Shown piece by piece: positions 27,888 through 37,193 of a DNA stretch of 64,000 bases (position 1 is its first letter; the number at the start of each line of letters is the position of its first letter). A program made the translations under genes and the position numbers. The DNA is from Sporosarcina highlanderae (GTDB lineage Bacteria > Bacillota > Bacilli > Bacillales_A > Planococcaceae): contig NZ_JAROCC010000001.1 of NCBI RefSeq assembly GCF_030433715.1, positions 124,001 through 188,000 on the forward strand, written 5' to 3'. Below the pieces are notes generated by a model that did not search any database, was not told the origin of the DNA, and saw nothing but the letters and a program-made list of their open reading frames with translations.

Positions 27888-27894
27888 TGTTGAA

Positions 27895-27927
27895 GCAGCC
27901 TTTCCGGAATGGGAAGGCTGCTTTTTT
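27895..27927 (+). terminator. terminator of the MFS gene
   Basis: GCAGCCTTTCC (27895-27905) pairs with GGAAGGCTGC (27912-27921), followed by six T. Confidence 0.9.
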
Positions 27928-27945
27928 GTGGTGCGGCTTGGCGGC

Positions 27946-28226
27946 GGATATGCGGGAATATGCGGGTTTATGCGGGTTTCGCGGCGGATATGCGGAAGTA
28001 TATGAGGTTATGCGTTTTTGGAGGGATTTATGCGTGAGTCCAAGAGTTTATGAGTTTTTGGAGGGATTTATGCGTGAGCCCAAGAGGTTATGCGTTTTTG
28101 GAGGGATTTATGCGTGGATACACGCGGTTATGCGTGAGAATACGAATTTATGCGTGAGTCCAAGAGTTTATGCGTTTTTAGAGGGATTTATGCGTGATTC
28201 TGCGAGTTTATGCGTTTTTGGGGGTG
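27946..28226 (+). repeat. TTATGCGT array G (14 units, longest)
   Basis: Cores every 20 bp from 27948 to 28208. Two alternating unit types are visible, TTATGCGTTTTTGGAGGG and TTATGCGTGAGTCCAAGA, giving a partial 40-bp higher-order repeat from 28008 on. It starts right after the MFS terminator. It can be read as a 129-codon open frame, but that is a by-product of the period. Confidence 0.95.
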
Positions 28227-28238
28227 GTTTGGGCCGCG

Positions 28239-28297
28239 GGGAGGTTTTGGGTGTTTGGATTTTTTGTTCGCGATGAGTGCAGTTGACAAATTAGGGG
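28239..28297 (+). repeat. array-associated motif, copy 5
   Basis: CGCGGGGAGG (about 28239), then TTCGCGA (28267-28273), 7 bases, AGTTGACAAATTAGGGG (28281-28297). Right of array G. Confidence 0.75.
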
Positions 28298-28307
28298 TGT
28301 ATATTAA

Positions 28308-28337
28308 CCTGCCGCGCAGAGGGATCTGGGCGGCAGG
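28308..28337 (-). terminator. hairpin downstream of the deacetylase gene
   Basis: CCTGCCGC (28308-28315) pairs with GCGGCAGG (28330-28337), followed on the minus strand by TTAATAT; weak T tract. Confidence 0.55.
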
Positions 28338-28342
28338 GGATT

Positions 28343-29461
28343 TTAGAGCATTGGGTCACGAAGGAAGTTGGTGACGATGTGATTGTCGGGTTTGTATGTT
28401 TTTAGGTCATAGCCTTCTTTTTGGAGCCATTCGATGATGAGTGGCAAGGCGATTGTCGTTTGGCTGCGGTCGTGTAGAAGGATGACGATGGAACGGTTGC
28501 CGGAACCAAAGGCCTTGGTGACGCCGTTTTTTACATTTAAATAGATTTGGTGGGCTTCTTTCTCTGTATATTGCCAGTCTTTCGAGTCGACGTCCCAGTC
28601 CCACATTTTATAGCCATTTTTAATGAGCTGCTGCTTCATGGAGGTGGTGATGTGTGGCGTACTGCCGTATGGGACGCGGACAAGCTTATTGTCGTTTCCT
28701 GTCATTTGTTTGACTAATTTTGCACCTTCATGCATTTCATTGAAGAAAGCGGTGGTGGATTTATAGATTTTTTCTTTGTCGTGGCTCATGCTGTGTGTTC
28801 CGATGTAATGCCCGTCTGCGTTGACGGTGTTGACGATGCTGCTGTTACTTTTCATATTGTTACCAAGGAAGAAGAATGTGGCTGGTGCATTGTATTTTTT
28901 TAGCGTCCTATTATTGACCGCAGTGAATTTATTTGGACCGTCATCGAAGGTTAGGTAGACATCTGCTTTTTTCGGCATTGGAATGAATGCAACCTGCTTT
29001 TTATTCACAAAGTCTTTGATGACGCCTTCATAGTCTTGGTGGCTTATATGAGGGTAGTTGTCCCGGTAGATGCGCAACGTATAGTATTCTGGAAAGTATT
29101 CAAGTTGGAATTCAAATTCGTCTGCAAGATACTTCATACTGACAAGAAGTTTTCCGTTCTCATCAAGAAGAAATGAGTCCGTAGGTTTATTTTCCGTCGG
29201 CAAGGAGAGTGTCACTTCTTTTCCGTGTTTTGACAGTTTCAATTTGTCGTTTTCCTTTGTGAAATCTATGTACAAGAACTTTGCAATGTCCTCGAACAAT
29301 ACTTTCGTGTCGCCGTTAATTACGCGGATGTATTCGATTGGCAGCATTTTATCGTGAAGGCCGATGTAGCGTCGGGGTTCATTTGCAGCTCCGGCTTTAT
29401 TTGTTGAGAGGATGAATGAGAATGATAGGACAATGATTGCTATAAAGAGTACTTTTTTCAA
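28343..29461 (-). CDS. secreted polysaccharide deacetylase
   Basis: 372 aa from TTG 29461, chosen because GGGGAAGGT precedes it and the protein then opens with a signal peptide (MKKVLFIAIIVLSF). Region about 30-130 resembles the copper-amine-oxidase N-terminal-type wall domain. The NodB deacetylase domain (about 170-360) carries TFDDGP (catalytic Asp and metal Asp), the metal His pair in THSMSHD, RVPYGS, WDVDSKDW and the catalytic His in ILLHD. It probably de-N-acetylates peptidoglycan or a wall polymer. All key residues are present. Confidence 0.88.
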   Translation of the reverse strand: MKKVLFIAIIVLSFSFILSTNKAGAANEPRRYIGLHDKMLPIEYIRVINGDTKVLFEDIAKFLYIDFTKENDKLKLSKHGKEVTLSLPTENKPTDSFLLDENGKLLVSMKYLADEFEFQLEYFPEYYTLRIYRDNYPHISHQDYEGVIKDFVNKKQVAFIPMPKKADVYLTFDDGPNKFTAVNNRTLKKYNAPATFFFLGNNMKSNSSIVNTVNADGHYIGTHSMSHDKEKIYKSTTAFFNEMHEGAKLVKQMTGNDNKLVRVPYGSTPHITTSMKQQLIKNGYKMWDWDVDSKDWQYTEKEAHQIYLNVKNGVTKAFGSGNRSIVILLHDRSQTTIALPLIIEWLQKEGYDLKTYKPDNHIVTNFLRDPML

Positions 29462-29554
29462 TTTACCTTCCCCGTTTCTTTTTATGATCACTGTTTCACT
29501 ATATTAATTGGGAGGTGTTTGTATTCATTTATCTAAATTAACTTGTTCTTCGTA

Positions 29555-29586
29555 GATTATGCATAATTGCCGGATTTATGCTCAAA
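29555..29586 (+). repeat. two-unit remnant of a TTATGCGT array
   Basis: GATTATGCATAATTGCCGG followed by ATTTATGCTC, directly before the terminator of the HlyD-like gene. Spacing is near 20 bp. Looks like a minimal or decayed array. Confidence 0.5.
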
Positions 29587-29611
29587 AGAAAAAACCGCCA
29601 CATGGGCGGTT
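29587..29611 (-). terminator. terminator of the HlyD-like gene
   Basis: AACCGCC (29593-29599) and GGCGGTT (29605-29611), T run on the minus strand. Confidence 0.85.
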
Positions 29612-29615
29612 GGAG

Positions 29616-30884
29616 TTATTCTAAAAAGCCGTATTTTATATAGTTCTTCCATCCGAATCCTCGCCAGTTCTCCTTTTCAGGTAGTTCGAGCGGGAATGGG
29701 AGGAATACTTTAAAAGGTGTCCTGTATTTGGATAGGTTTTCGTCGTAAATAACTACGTCTCCTATTTTCAGTCCATCCGTTATGACTGCACGATTCATTG
29801 ATTCGAACGGAACGATGACTTCGGTTTTGCTGGCGCGTCCATGATCATCCAATTTATAAGCGACAGCGCGGCCATTCGTATAAGACTCTAACCAGTGAAT
29901 TTTCACGGATACAGCGTCTGCCTCGTTGACAGTGATTTCCGCATTTACATTCGCTCCGAATGGCAAGGCAGAAAGTTCATCCGCTGGTTGGATAAGAATT
30001 TCATAGAGTTCAAGCGGGTTTTTCCGTTCGTTTGAATCGAGACTTTCATAAGCCTGTTTCCATCTGTCGTCAGTTGCAGGGACTTCAGAGATGAATAGAA
30101 CATTTCCTTCAATGACTATATTTAGGTTTGATTCCTGGATTCGGACTGAATCCCCTACTTCGATTTTCTGCCATTCTTCAAGCGAAACATATGATGTAAC
30201 CAGTTTTGCGTCGCTGTATAATTCGGTCGCAAGTGTCGTGCCGAATTTATTCACATTGGCAACCGTTCCATCCACTGGGCTGATTAACGCCGGGCGTGCC
30301 GAGTTTTGAGTCAGTTGCGTTTGGACGACAGTCAGTTTGCGATTAATCTCCGACAACTCCCTTTCCGCTTCGGCAATTGCCTGGGCATAGGTCCCGTCTT
30401 GGCTAACTTGTACATTAATGTTCACTTCGATGTTTGTTTCGTCAAGCGTTTCTGTAGTGTTCGCGTTTGTGCTATCATCCGCACTCCATCGGTCAGATTC
30501 CAAGTTTGAAATGATTGACTCAATGGAATTCCGTTGTTCAAGAAGACCTTCCTCTTCCGAACGCCAAGCAGCAAGCTGACTTTCCGCGTGTTCTGTCTGT
30601 AAAAGGGCGATTTCATCACCAGTTCGGACCTTGTCAGCCTCCTTCACAAGCCACTGCTCGATTGTTTCATCGTTTCCAACGTAGACAGTGAACGTTTCTT
30701 GAGGTGAAATAAGCCCTTCTTTATGAATTTCTTCTTTAAAATGACCGGGTGTCATGCGCTCGTACTTAGTTACATATACTGACTTTGAAATCATGCTGTT
30801 TTCCGAGAAAAGAAGGTGTACATTGACGGCGATGAAGGTGCTGACGATAAGGGCAACGGTGATGCTCATTCGTTTATTCATCAA
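29616..30884 (-). CDS. HlyD/MFP-family efflux adaptor-like protein
   Basis: 422 aa. One N-terminal membrane anchor (about 7-27). A biotinyl-lipoyl-like segment is split around a coiled-coil region (about 100-190, Glu/Gln-rich) and resumes at ALISPVDGTVANVNKFG. C-terminal beta-barrel segments follow (KIEVGDSVRIQES and LPFGANVNAEITV). Such adaptors link an inner-membrane pump to the outside, or in Gram-positives serve ABC exporters of the YknX type. Here the start overlaps the stop of the upstream membrane-protein gene, but no ABC ATPase or permease is adjacent. Function inferred only at family level. Confidence 0.8.
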   Translation of the reverse strand: MMNKRMSITVALIVSTFIAVNVHLLFSENSMISKSVYVTKYERMTPGHFKEEIHKEGLISPQETFTVYVGNDETIEQWLVKEADKVRTGDEIALLQTEHAESQLAAWRSEEEGLLEQRNSIESIISNLESDRWSADDSTNANTTETLDETNIEVNINVQVSQDGTYAQAIAEAERELSEINRKLTVVQTQLTQNSARPALISPVDGTVANVNKFGTTLATELYSDAKLVTSYVSLEEWQKIEVGDSVRIQESNLNIVIEGNVLFISEVPATDDRWKQAYESLDSNERKNPLELYEILIQPADELSALPFGANVNAEITVNEADAVSVKIHWLESYTNGRAVAYKLDDHGRASKTEVIVPFESMNRAVITDGLKIGDVVIYDENLSKYRTPFKVFLPFPLELPEKENWRGFGWKNYIKYGFLE

Positions 30885-31567
30885 AAGCCACCTCCAAAAA
30901 TCGAATTCAGCATGGCATTGAACGGGATAAATGCGACCGATGCCGTAATAAGGGCCATTGCTATATGCAGACCAACAAGCATCATTAACGACGCTTTCCG
31001 GTTCACTTCGGGGAGATAAGCCGAAATGAAGCGGTATTGCAATGTGATAATGAGCGCACTTGTAATCGTCAATTGGTTAAGAAAAAGGATCAAATACCAG
31101 TTTTCCATTACAGTCGCAGCAAGCGGGCCGAATGATAGAAAGGAAAGGTTAACGGTTACTCCTTTAATGGTAAAAACAATAAAAAGAACCGCCTTTTCCA
31201 TCAGCAATATGCCTATAATCAGCACTTGCAACGGAACGAGCCGATGATATGGGATTTTCGTAATCCCCGATAAGATCAAAGCAATCCCGAAAATATGAAA
31301 ACCTATGTAAAGTACCGACCAAATAATAGTGCCTATTAGGGACGCAAATCTTGCAAGTATGTAGTCCGTTGTTGTCATTGAAACCATCAATGACGTGAGT
31401 GTTTCAGTGTTCATCCCCCATATGTTTCTTAATGAAAAAAGCAGAATTCCCGTGAGAAGTACGATGATCAGCCTTCGTGTAAAGTTACGCATCGTTCCCG
31501 TTTGTAGATTTAAAGCAAGCTCATCTGGCTTCGTCAAGTAGTGCCAAAACCTGTATTCAAAAAACAT
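30881..31567 (-). CDS. polytopic membrane protein, possibly YknW/Yip1-like
   Basis: 228 aa with five or six membrane helices (about 33-52, 80-103, 108-130, 140-160, 170-190, 200-222). The N-terminal stretch EYRFWHYLTKPDELAL is cytoplasmic. Length, topology and direct coupling to an HlyD-like gene recall the YknW-YknX pair of B. subtilis, but the match is by context and not by a recognised motif. It starts with ATG 31567; its stop overlaps the adaptor start by 4 bases. Confidence 0.6.
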   Translation of the reverse strand: MFFEYRFWHYLTKPDELALNLQTGTMRNFTRRLIIVLLTGILLFSLRNIWGMNTETLTSLMVSMTTTDYILARFASLIGTIIWSVLYIGFHIFGIALILSGITKIPYHRLVPLQVLIIGILLMEKAVLFIVFTIKGVTVNLSFLSFGPLAATVMENWYLILFLNQLTITSALIITLQYRFISAYLPEVNRKASLMMLVGLHIAMALITASVAFIPFNAMLNSIFGGGF

Positions 31568-31760
31568 GGCGACAATCCTTTCTGCTTGTAATGCTGAAAT
31601 AATAAAAGTTCCATTAACACTACTTTATCAAACCCACAGAGTTTTTCAATTTTCGTAGATACCAATGAATGGAAACAGGCTATTTTGGCCAGTCTATCTG
31701 AAAGAACCTTATTTCCTACGTGTCAAATTTCCCGGGAAATCGACAAAGGAGCGGATTTTC

Positions 31761-31862
31761 ATGAATAATGATGAAAAACATCGATTCACGATACAAGACT
31801 TCCTATTCGGTCTAACCGGATCCACAGTCTTCGTGATCGCCCTACACTTCTTCACCAGTTAG
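31761..31862 (+). CDS. 33-aa membrane microprotein
   Basis: Begins MNNDEKHRFTIQDF and continues with one hydrophobic segment (about 14-31). The ATG at 31761 follows AAAGGAG with ideal spacing; an in-frame upstream ATG at 31665 lacks a site. A strong terminator follows at 31930. It stands alone on the plus strand between two minus-strand genes. Function unknown. Confidence 0.65.
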   Translation: MNNDEKHRFTIQDFLFGLTGSTVFVIALHFFTS

Positions 31863-31929
31863 ATAGCAAGCAAGTTAGTCAGCAAGCAATCTTCTATACC
31901 CACAAGCCTATAATCTTAAACTACAAAAC

Positions 31930-31969
31930 AAAAAACACTCATCGTTTACATGGACGATAAGTGTTTTTT
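31930..31969. terminator. bidirectional terminator
   Basis: AAAAAACACT (31930-31939) pairs with AGTGTTTTTT (31960-31969), extended by ATCGT/ACGAT inside. It serves the microprotein gene and the IDEAL-domain gene. Confidence 0.85.
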
Positions 31970-31988
31970 CATGATTTCGTATTCAAGA

Positions 31989-32432
31989 TTAGAGCATTCC
32001 TTCCGTCAATTGTATAAATAAGCTTCGGTTCTTCGTTTCCAACGCATAATCAATCATTCGATCATAATACTCCGCTTCAAGTTGCGCAATAAGCAGGCCT
32101 GCCTCCTCAATAACCACTTCAGGCACTTCAATTTTCAACTTCAACGTCCCTTCAAGAATTGTCGACAGATGCAAGTGGAGATCCGATATGAGCAGCAGCT
32201 GATAGAGTGGCAGTCGGATGAATTTGCTCCCTCGCTGGAAGACAAACACTTCACCTAAATTCTCGACTTGCAGGCTTTTCACGTTCACAACGATCTCTTT
32301 TCCTTCAGATGGCACAAACTGATACACTTCACCGCCTTTAATAATAGAGAAATATTGATAGGCAAACACAAGCCGTAGACGGAAATCCTCCTGGCTTGTG
32401 AAAAACGGCGTCATACGTTGAACAGAAAGCAT
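31989..32432 (-). CDS. IDEAL-domain protein
   Basis: 147 aa from ATG 32432, placed 6 bases after GGAGGG; longer in-frame starts exist upstream. The C-terminal 35 residues (YYDRMIDYALETKNRSLFIQL) match the short IDEAL domain found in small Bacillales proteins such as YpiB and ComK-adaptor-like factors. The N-terminal region is beta-rich without a known motif. Role unknown; IDEAL proteins are often protein-interaction or adaptor factors. Confidence 0.7.
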   Translation of the reverse strand: MLSVQRMTPFFTSQEDFRLRLVFAYQYFSIIKGGEVYQFVPSEGKEIVVNVKSLQVENLGEVFVFQRGSKFIRLPLYQLLLISDLHLHLSTILEGTLKLKIEVPEVVIEEAGLLIAQLEAEYYDRMIDYALETKNRSLFIQLTEGML

Positions 32433-32615
32433 TTTCATCCCTCCATCATTGAATATTCCGATTATTATCATTCTATCACAAATGTGACCGTTTTGTGAAT
32501 GATTTGTTCTCTATAGTATTCAATGTCTATAAAATAAATGCTTATCTTTGAATTTTTGATTTCCGGCTGTTTCCCCATGATTCCCTCTTGGAAATTCCCG
32601 TTTGGAATGAAATCG

Positions 32616-32645
32616 TTTACGGTTGCGGTCTAAAACCTTTATAAT
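32616..32645 (+). promoter_or_regulatory. promoter of ywqB-ywqA
   Basis: TTTACG (32616-32621), 18-base spacer, TATAAT (32640-32645), 33 bases before the ywqB start. Confidence 0.6.
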
Positions 32646-32677
32646 GAAGGGAATGCTTAGTTTTAGGGAGTGAGCCA

Positions 32678-34258
32678 ATGCACATGACAGTAGAACGTGT
32701 TTCTTATTTGCATGAGCGTAAAATAAATGAATTTATGAATACAATCAGACATTCCTTCCGTCCGGATATACATACAGAGGCACTACTCATCAGGAAAGCA
32801 ATCTCCATTGTCCGAAGGGGGGCTTTTTCAAGCACTTGGTGCGCAAGGGACGGTTCGGCATTGGAGGCATCGCTGATCGATGAGGGACAGGAAATCGATG
32901 TAAAAATTGCCTTCCCTGATGGGGAATTGAAGTGCTCGTGCGACGAAGTTGAGTGGTGTGCGCATAAAATAGCAATTGTCTTTTTCCTGTTTGCCCGATT
33001 CCAGTCATTGACGGAATGGCAGCATGATTGGCAACGAAGAGAGGTAGAGCAAATGGCACTGTCCATTTCAGAACGTACGCCAAAAGCATGGAACAGTGCG
33101 TTATATAGATTGACGAAACCTCTTCGGGAGTTAGATCATGGGGAAAGTCCGAATGTGTTCGTCCATGAATCCTCGCTAATAGACCAAAAGGTGATTCCCC
33201 TATCCCCTTTTGAATACGAATGGAAGCCTATATTTGAATTGTTCTATAGAATGCACCTCATTGACGCGGCATGGGATTATGTCCATATCCAACTTGAGGA
33301 ATCCAACCATTTCACCTACCGGCAGTGGCAGGTGCAAACATGGCTCAATGAACAGATCAGCAAATTGCGCAGTCAGGTACAGGCTTTAGGAAAAAATCCA
33401 CGACCGTTTGAGACGGATGCTTTTTACGCGGCATTGAAGACTGATTTCCCTGGATTGGTATTAGGCCATAAAGGGCTTTTCCAGGCACGGCTTGAAATCT
33501 ATTCGATTATGTGGGACTTTTTGTATCGCGATCAGGCTTCTAAGGAGAGGGAACTTGCTTCTTTGCGTGACCACGATTCGGTCGATGCGCCGTTCTTCGC
33601 CGCTTTCTTCTATTTAACCCAAGGGGATGAAGAATCTCTTAGGATAGTGGCGGAGAAGGCGGGCGGTGAATTGTTGGATCATTGGCTGCCGTTAGCTGAT
33701 AAGGCAGCTGAAATGGAAGAGGAAGAGGCCCTTTCCATTATTATGAATACGATTTTCCCTCATATCGGTTCTTATTTTCAATCAATCAGGAATTCGAATG
33801 AAGGCTATCACTTTATCCGTAAAATTGACGGTTTGCTTGAAGAGGCCGCTTTTACCGAGGCACGGCGAGAAGAACTGTTCATGGTTTATGGTGCAGCGGG
33901 TGTGGACACATTCGGCGATTTTCTCATTGAGCGGAGACGTTTCGCTGAGTGGGCGGCACTTATGCATCGGTTCAATGTTCCGTACGACGGAATTGACCCG
34001 GATACGTTGAAATTCGTTCTTGCGAATGATTCTGCTGCTGTCATGCCTTTGCTGCACACGTATGCGATGCGGTTCATCGCTGAGAAGAACCGTCATAGCT
34101 ACCGCCGTGCTGTTAGATTGTTCAAAAATATGAAGGCGGGCGCGAAAAAAAGCGGTAAAGCCGATTTCTGGAATCGGTATATCGACACGGTTCGCGAGCA
34201 GTTCAGAAGGCTCCGTGCGTTATCCGAAGAAATGGAAAAGGGGAACTTGAATCTATGA
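32678..34258 (+). CDS. ywqB: SWIM zinc-finger protein
   Basis: 526 aa. The SWIM motif near residue 87 reads CSCDEVEWCAHK (C-x-C-x(n)-C-x-H). The rest is mostly helical with no further motif recognised. SWIM domains bind DNA or proteins; this gene is co-transcribed with an SNF2 helicase (stop and start overlap, ATGA at 34255-34258), as ywqB-ywqA in B. subtilis. The two probably work as one complex on DNA or RNA polymerase. The symbol is given by domain and context. Confidence 0.82.
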   Translation: MHMTVERVSYLHERKINEFMNTIRHSFRPDIHTEALLIRKAISIVRRGAFSSTWCARDGSALEASLIDEGQEIDVKIAFPDGELKCSCDEVEWCAHKIAIVFFLFARFQSLTEWQHDWQRREVEQMALSISERTPKAWNSALYRLTKPLRELDHGESPNVFVHESSLIDQKVIPLSPFEYEWKPIFELFYRMHLIDAAWDYVHIQLEESNHFTYRQWQVQTWLNEQISKLRSQVQALGKNPRPFETDAFYAALKTDFPGLVLGHKGLFQARLEIYSIMWDFLYRDQASKERELASLRDHDSVDAPFFAAFFYLTQGDEESLRIVAEKAGGELLDHWLPLADKAAEMEEEEALSIIMNTIFPHIGSYFQSIRNSNEGYHFIRKIDGLLEEAAFTEARREELFMVYGAAGVDTFGDFLIERRRFAEWAALMHRFNVPYDGIDPDTLKFVLANDSAAVMPLLHTYAMRFIAEKNRHSYRRAVRLFKNMKAGAKKSGKADFWNRYIDTVREQFRRLRALSEEMEKGNLNL

Positions 34259-36999
34259 CGAAAAAGGGTACTTTGAATCTTCATTTTGATTTGTCGATTG
34301 ATCGAAATGCGGTTGGCGGTTATATGGTTTCTGCAACGGACTCTTCGGGACGTTATATCGATCCGGAAAGGCTTTCCTCCTTTCTATTCTTCAATAATGA
34401 ACAGGCTTTATATGGCTTGATGGCGGTCGCGGATGAAAAAGGCGTCCATTTGAATACGAATGATTTTATTCAGATGTTTTCAGGTAAGACGCATCCTTTC
34501 GCAACGTTCGGCGGGCTTTCGTCAGAGGATGAAAACCATTTGACTGCATTGCGTGAAGCCGCCACCATTTTAGCAGAAACGGATTTTTGGCATCACGTGG
34601 AGATGGACGCAGGGAAAATCCTATTTGACGAGGAGAAGCTCAACATTTCTGCTTTTACTTCGATGATTTTGCATGATGCGATTCAAGAAAAAATGGAAGC
34701 TTCCGGAATGCGGTTGGACCAGTTGCCGGCGCTGTTGCCGCATCTACGCAAATTTGGGTGGCCTGGTGAGTCTGTTTCGAATATGCCAGTGCGTGTCGCT
34801 TTCCGTTTGACGGAGCCGGATGCTGAATCGGATACGGAGTGGCTGTTAGAGACGGTCGTCGTGAGTGAACGGGGAACGCACTGGACACCTGCTGTCCGGA
34901 AAATGAATTCGGATATTGCAGATGCATTGCCTGCCAAGTGGAAAGATTATGCTGACGAAATCTTGGAGAAGCAATCCGAGATGGTGTCTTTCCTCCGTTC
35001 GATAGAGGTGGAGATAGATAATCGCTTTTTGTCGATGCCAATGTCCGATCCCGAGGTTCGGATTTTCATTCAGGAAGATTTGCCGGTTTTTCAGTCATTC
35101 GGTTATCCCGTCATACTACCTGCTTGGTTGAAGTCTGTGACGGAGTCGAAGATGCGTGTCCGGACAAGCGCGAGTGTGCAGTCGTACCGCGCTGCCGCCG
35201 GTTTGGATGAGGTCCTTTCATTTGACTGGAACTTTTCCCTTGCCGGAAAGGAAATTGACAAGGATTCATTCCAGAAGTTGGTTGACGAGAATCGCGAGTA
35301 TATCCGTTCCGGTGATGAATGGTTCCATATCGACCCACTTTGGCTGAAGCGAATCCGCGAATTGATGGAGCAGGCGGATGCCGGTGAGTGGACGGTGAAG
35401 GACTTGCTGTTCCAAGAGATTCCCGAGGAGATTGTTCCGATCGATGATGACGAGGAATCGGACGACCCCCTGCTTGCGTTTTCGATGAAACAGTCGTTAC
35501 GTGATTATGTCGATATGGTTTCGAATAAACACGGGCTGCCCGAAGCAGGAGTGCCGGAGAATTTGAATGCGGAGCTTCGTCCTTATCAAATTGAAGGCTA
35601 TAATTGGCTTGTTTTCATGCGTGAGTACCATTTCGGCGCTTGTTTGGCGGATGATATGGGACTTGGGAAAACGATTCAGTTAATCTCCTATCTATTGAAT
35701 GTCCATGCGCGTCCGGAAACCGATGCTCCTTCGTTGATCATTTGCCCGACGAGTGTTTTGGGTAACTGGCAGAAGGAGATTGAGCGATTTGCACCTTCGC
35801 TTGTAGTCCATACGCATTACGGTCCGTCACGAGCTAAGAATGTAGAATTTGAGAAGCTTGTTGCTGAACGTAAACCGGATGTTATTATGACGACGTACGG
35901 TACCGCGACGCAGGATGATGAGACGCTTGGCGGAACTGTATTTGCGAGCATTACGCTTGATGAGGCGCAGAATATCAAGAATATGCAAACGAAGCAGTCG
36001 CGCGCGATTCGGAAATTACGTGGTGACCACCAGATTGCATTGACGGGTACACCGATTGAGAACCGGTTGTCCGAGCTTTGGGCGATTTTCGATTTTATCC
36101 ACAAAGGGTATTTCGGTAGTTTCCGGACGTTTACTGAGCAGTTCATCATTCCGATTGAACGGGATGATTCGGAACTTGAGAAACGGAAACTACGGGCAAA
36201 GATCAGGCCGTTTTTATTGCGCCGTACGAAAAACGACCCGGATTTACAGTTAAATCTTCCGAAGAAGCTTGAGCAGAATGAGTATTGTCCGCTCACTACG
36301 GAGCAGGCGGCGCTTTACGAGAGCTTCATAGAGGATACGAAGTTCAAACTCGATACGTTGACGGGCTTTGAACGGAAAGGCCTTATTTTGAAAATGTTAA
36401 GCCGCTTGAAGCAACTTTGCAATCATCCGTCCCTGTTCCTGAAGGAGCCTCATGCGCCCGCCGCTGAGATGTTGGAGCGGTCGGTGAAGCTGAACCGGAT
36501 TGTGTCGATGGCCGCGGATATTGCTGCAAATGGCGAACAATGTCTGATCTTTACGCAGTATATCGGGATGGGTCAGCTGATCCGCCAATGTTTGAGCGAG
36601 TTGTATGATATTGACGTTCCTTTCCTTTCTGGAAGTATGCCGAAAGGGCAACGCGACCATTTGGTTGAGGCTTTCCAAGCCGGTGAATTCCCGATTTTCA
36701 TCCTATCCTTGAAAGCGGGTGGAACGGGATTGAACTTGACCGGTGCAAATCATGTGTTGCATGCGGATCGCTGGTGGAATCCGGCTGTAGAGAATCAAGC
36801 GACTGACCGGGCATACAGGATCGGTCAGACGAAGTTTGTCCACGTCCATAAGTTTGTGACCGTCGGAACGATTGAGGAGAAGATTGATAAAATGCTTGCC
36901 GAGAAAGCGGCTTTATCTGCAGATTTGATCCAATCAAGTCAATGGCTCACGGAATTGTCCGATACGGAATTGGATGATTTGTTGTCATTTGAACGGTGA
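34255..36999 (+). CDS. ywqA: SNF2-family (RapA-like) helicase
   Basis: 914 aa. The N-terminal 430 residues are a family-specific region; the ATPase core covers about 440-900. Walker A is ADDMGLGKTIQLI, motif II is LDEAQNIKN (DEAQ box), motif III LTGTPIENRLSELW, and motifs V/VI are LKAGGTGLNLTGANHV and QATDRAYRIGQ. Family members translocate on double-stranded DNA and remodel protein-DNA complexes. All ATPase motifs are intact. Start ATG 34255 overlaps the ywqB stop. Confidence 0.93.
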   Translation: MTKKGTLNLHFDLSIDRNAVGGYMVSATDSSGRYIDPERLSSFLFFNNEQALYGLMAVADEKGVHLNTNDFIQMFSGKTHPFATFGGLSSEDENHLTALREAATILAETDFWHHVEMDAGKILFDEEKLNISAFTSMILHDAIQEKMEASGMRLDQLPALLPHLRKFGWPGESVSNMPVRVAFRLTEPDAESDTEWLLETVVVSERGTHWTPAVRKMNSDIADALPAKWKDYADEILEKQSEMVSFLRSIEVEIDNRFLSMPMSDPEVRIFIQEDLPVFQSFGYPVILPAWLKSVTESKMRVRTSASVQSYRAAAGLDEVLSFDWNFSLAGKEIDKDSFQKLVDENREYIRSGDEWFHIDPLWLKRIRELMEQADAGEWTVKDLLFQEIPEEIVPIDDDEESDDPLLAFSMKQSLRDYVDMVSNKHGLPEAGVPENLNAELRPYQIEGYNWLVFMREYHFGACLADDMGLGKTIQLISYLLNVHARPETDAPSLIICPTSVLGNWQKEIERFAPSLVVHTHYGPSRAKNVEFEKLVAERKPDVIMTTYGTATQDDETLGGTVFASITLDEAQNIKNMQTKQSRAIRKLRGDHQIALTGTPIENRLSELWAIFDFIHKGYFGSFRTFTEQFIIPIERDDSELEKRKLRAKIRPFLLRRTKNDPDLQLNLPKKLEQNEYCPLTTEQAALYESFIEDTKFKLDTLTGFERKGLILKMLSRLKQLCNHPSLFLKEPHAPAAEMLERSVKLNRIVSMAADIAANGEQCLIFTQYIGMGQLIRQCLSELYDIDVPFLSGSMPKGQRDHLVEAFQAGEFPIFILSLKAGGTGLNLTGANHVLHADRWWNPAVENQATDRAYRIGQTKFVHVHKFVTVGTIEEKIDKMLAEKAALSADLIQSSQWLTELSDTELDDLLSFER

Positions 37000-37004
37000 T
37001 TATT

Positions 37005-37036
37005 GCCCTGATTCCTTTATGGAATCGGGGCTTTTT
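37005..37036 (+). terminator. terminator of ywqB-ywqA
   Basis: GCCCTGATTCC (37005-37015) pairs with GGAATCGGGGC (37021-37031), followed by five T. The convergent small gene ends at its edge. Confidence 0.88.
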
Positions 37037-37193
37037 AGATCCTCATTTTCGGCTGCCGTCTATGTATGGAGACGACTTTTCCACGTTCCCTCGCTTCAAT
37101 GTCAATCATCCTCTCATTCAGTAAAGCAAGGATACGGATCAGTTCACCTACTTGCATCTCCAATCTCGTAATTTTTCTATCCATTTGTTCCAT
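37035..37193 (-). CDS. 52-aa charged small protein
   Basis: Starts MEQMDRKITRLEMQVGELIR, then runs on as a helix with heptad-like Leu/Ile spacing (about 1-35) and a basic tail (HRRQPKMRI). AGAGGGGGA lies 7 bases before the ATG at 37193. Its start lies within the end of the preceding small gene (17-bp overlap), implying coupled translation. It may oligomerise; function unknown. Confidence 0.65.
   Translation of the reverse strand: MEQMDRKITRLEMQVGELIRILALLNERMIDIEARERGKVVSIHRRQPKMRI

Noticed and set aside
27887..28276. Long open frames across arrays (also at 38519-38872, 58937-59305, 60552-60848)
   Set aside because: The frames stay open because a 20-bp period repeats the same codons every 60 bp. 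No ribosome binding site or conserved domain is present; the arrays are not coding.
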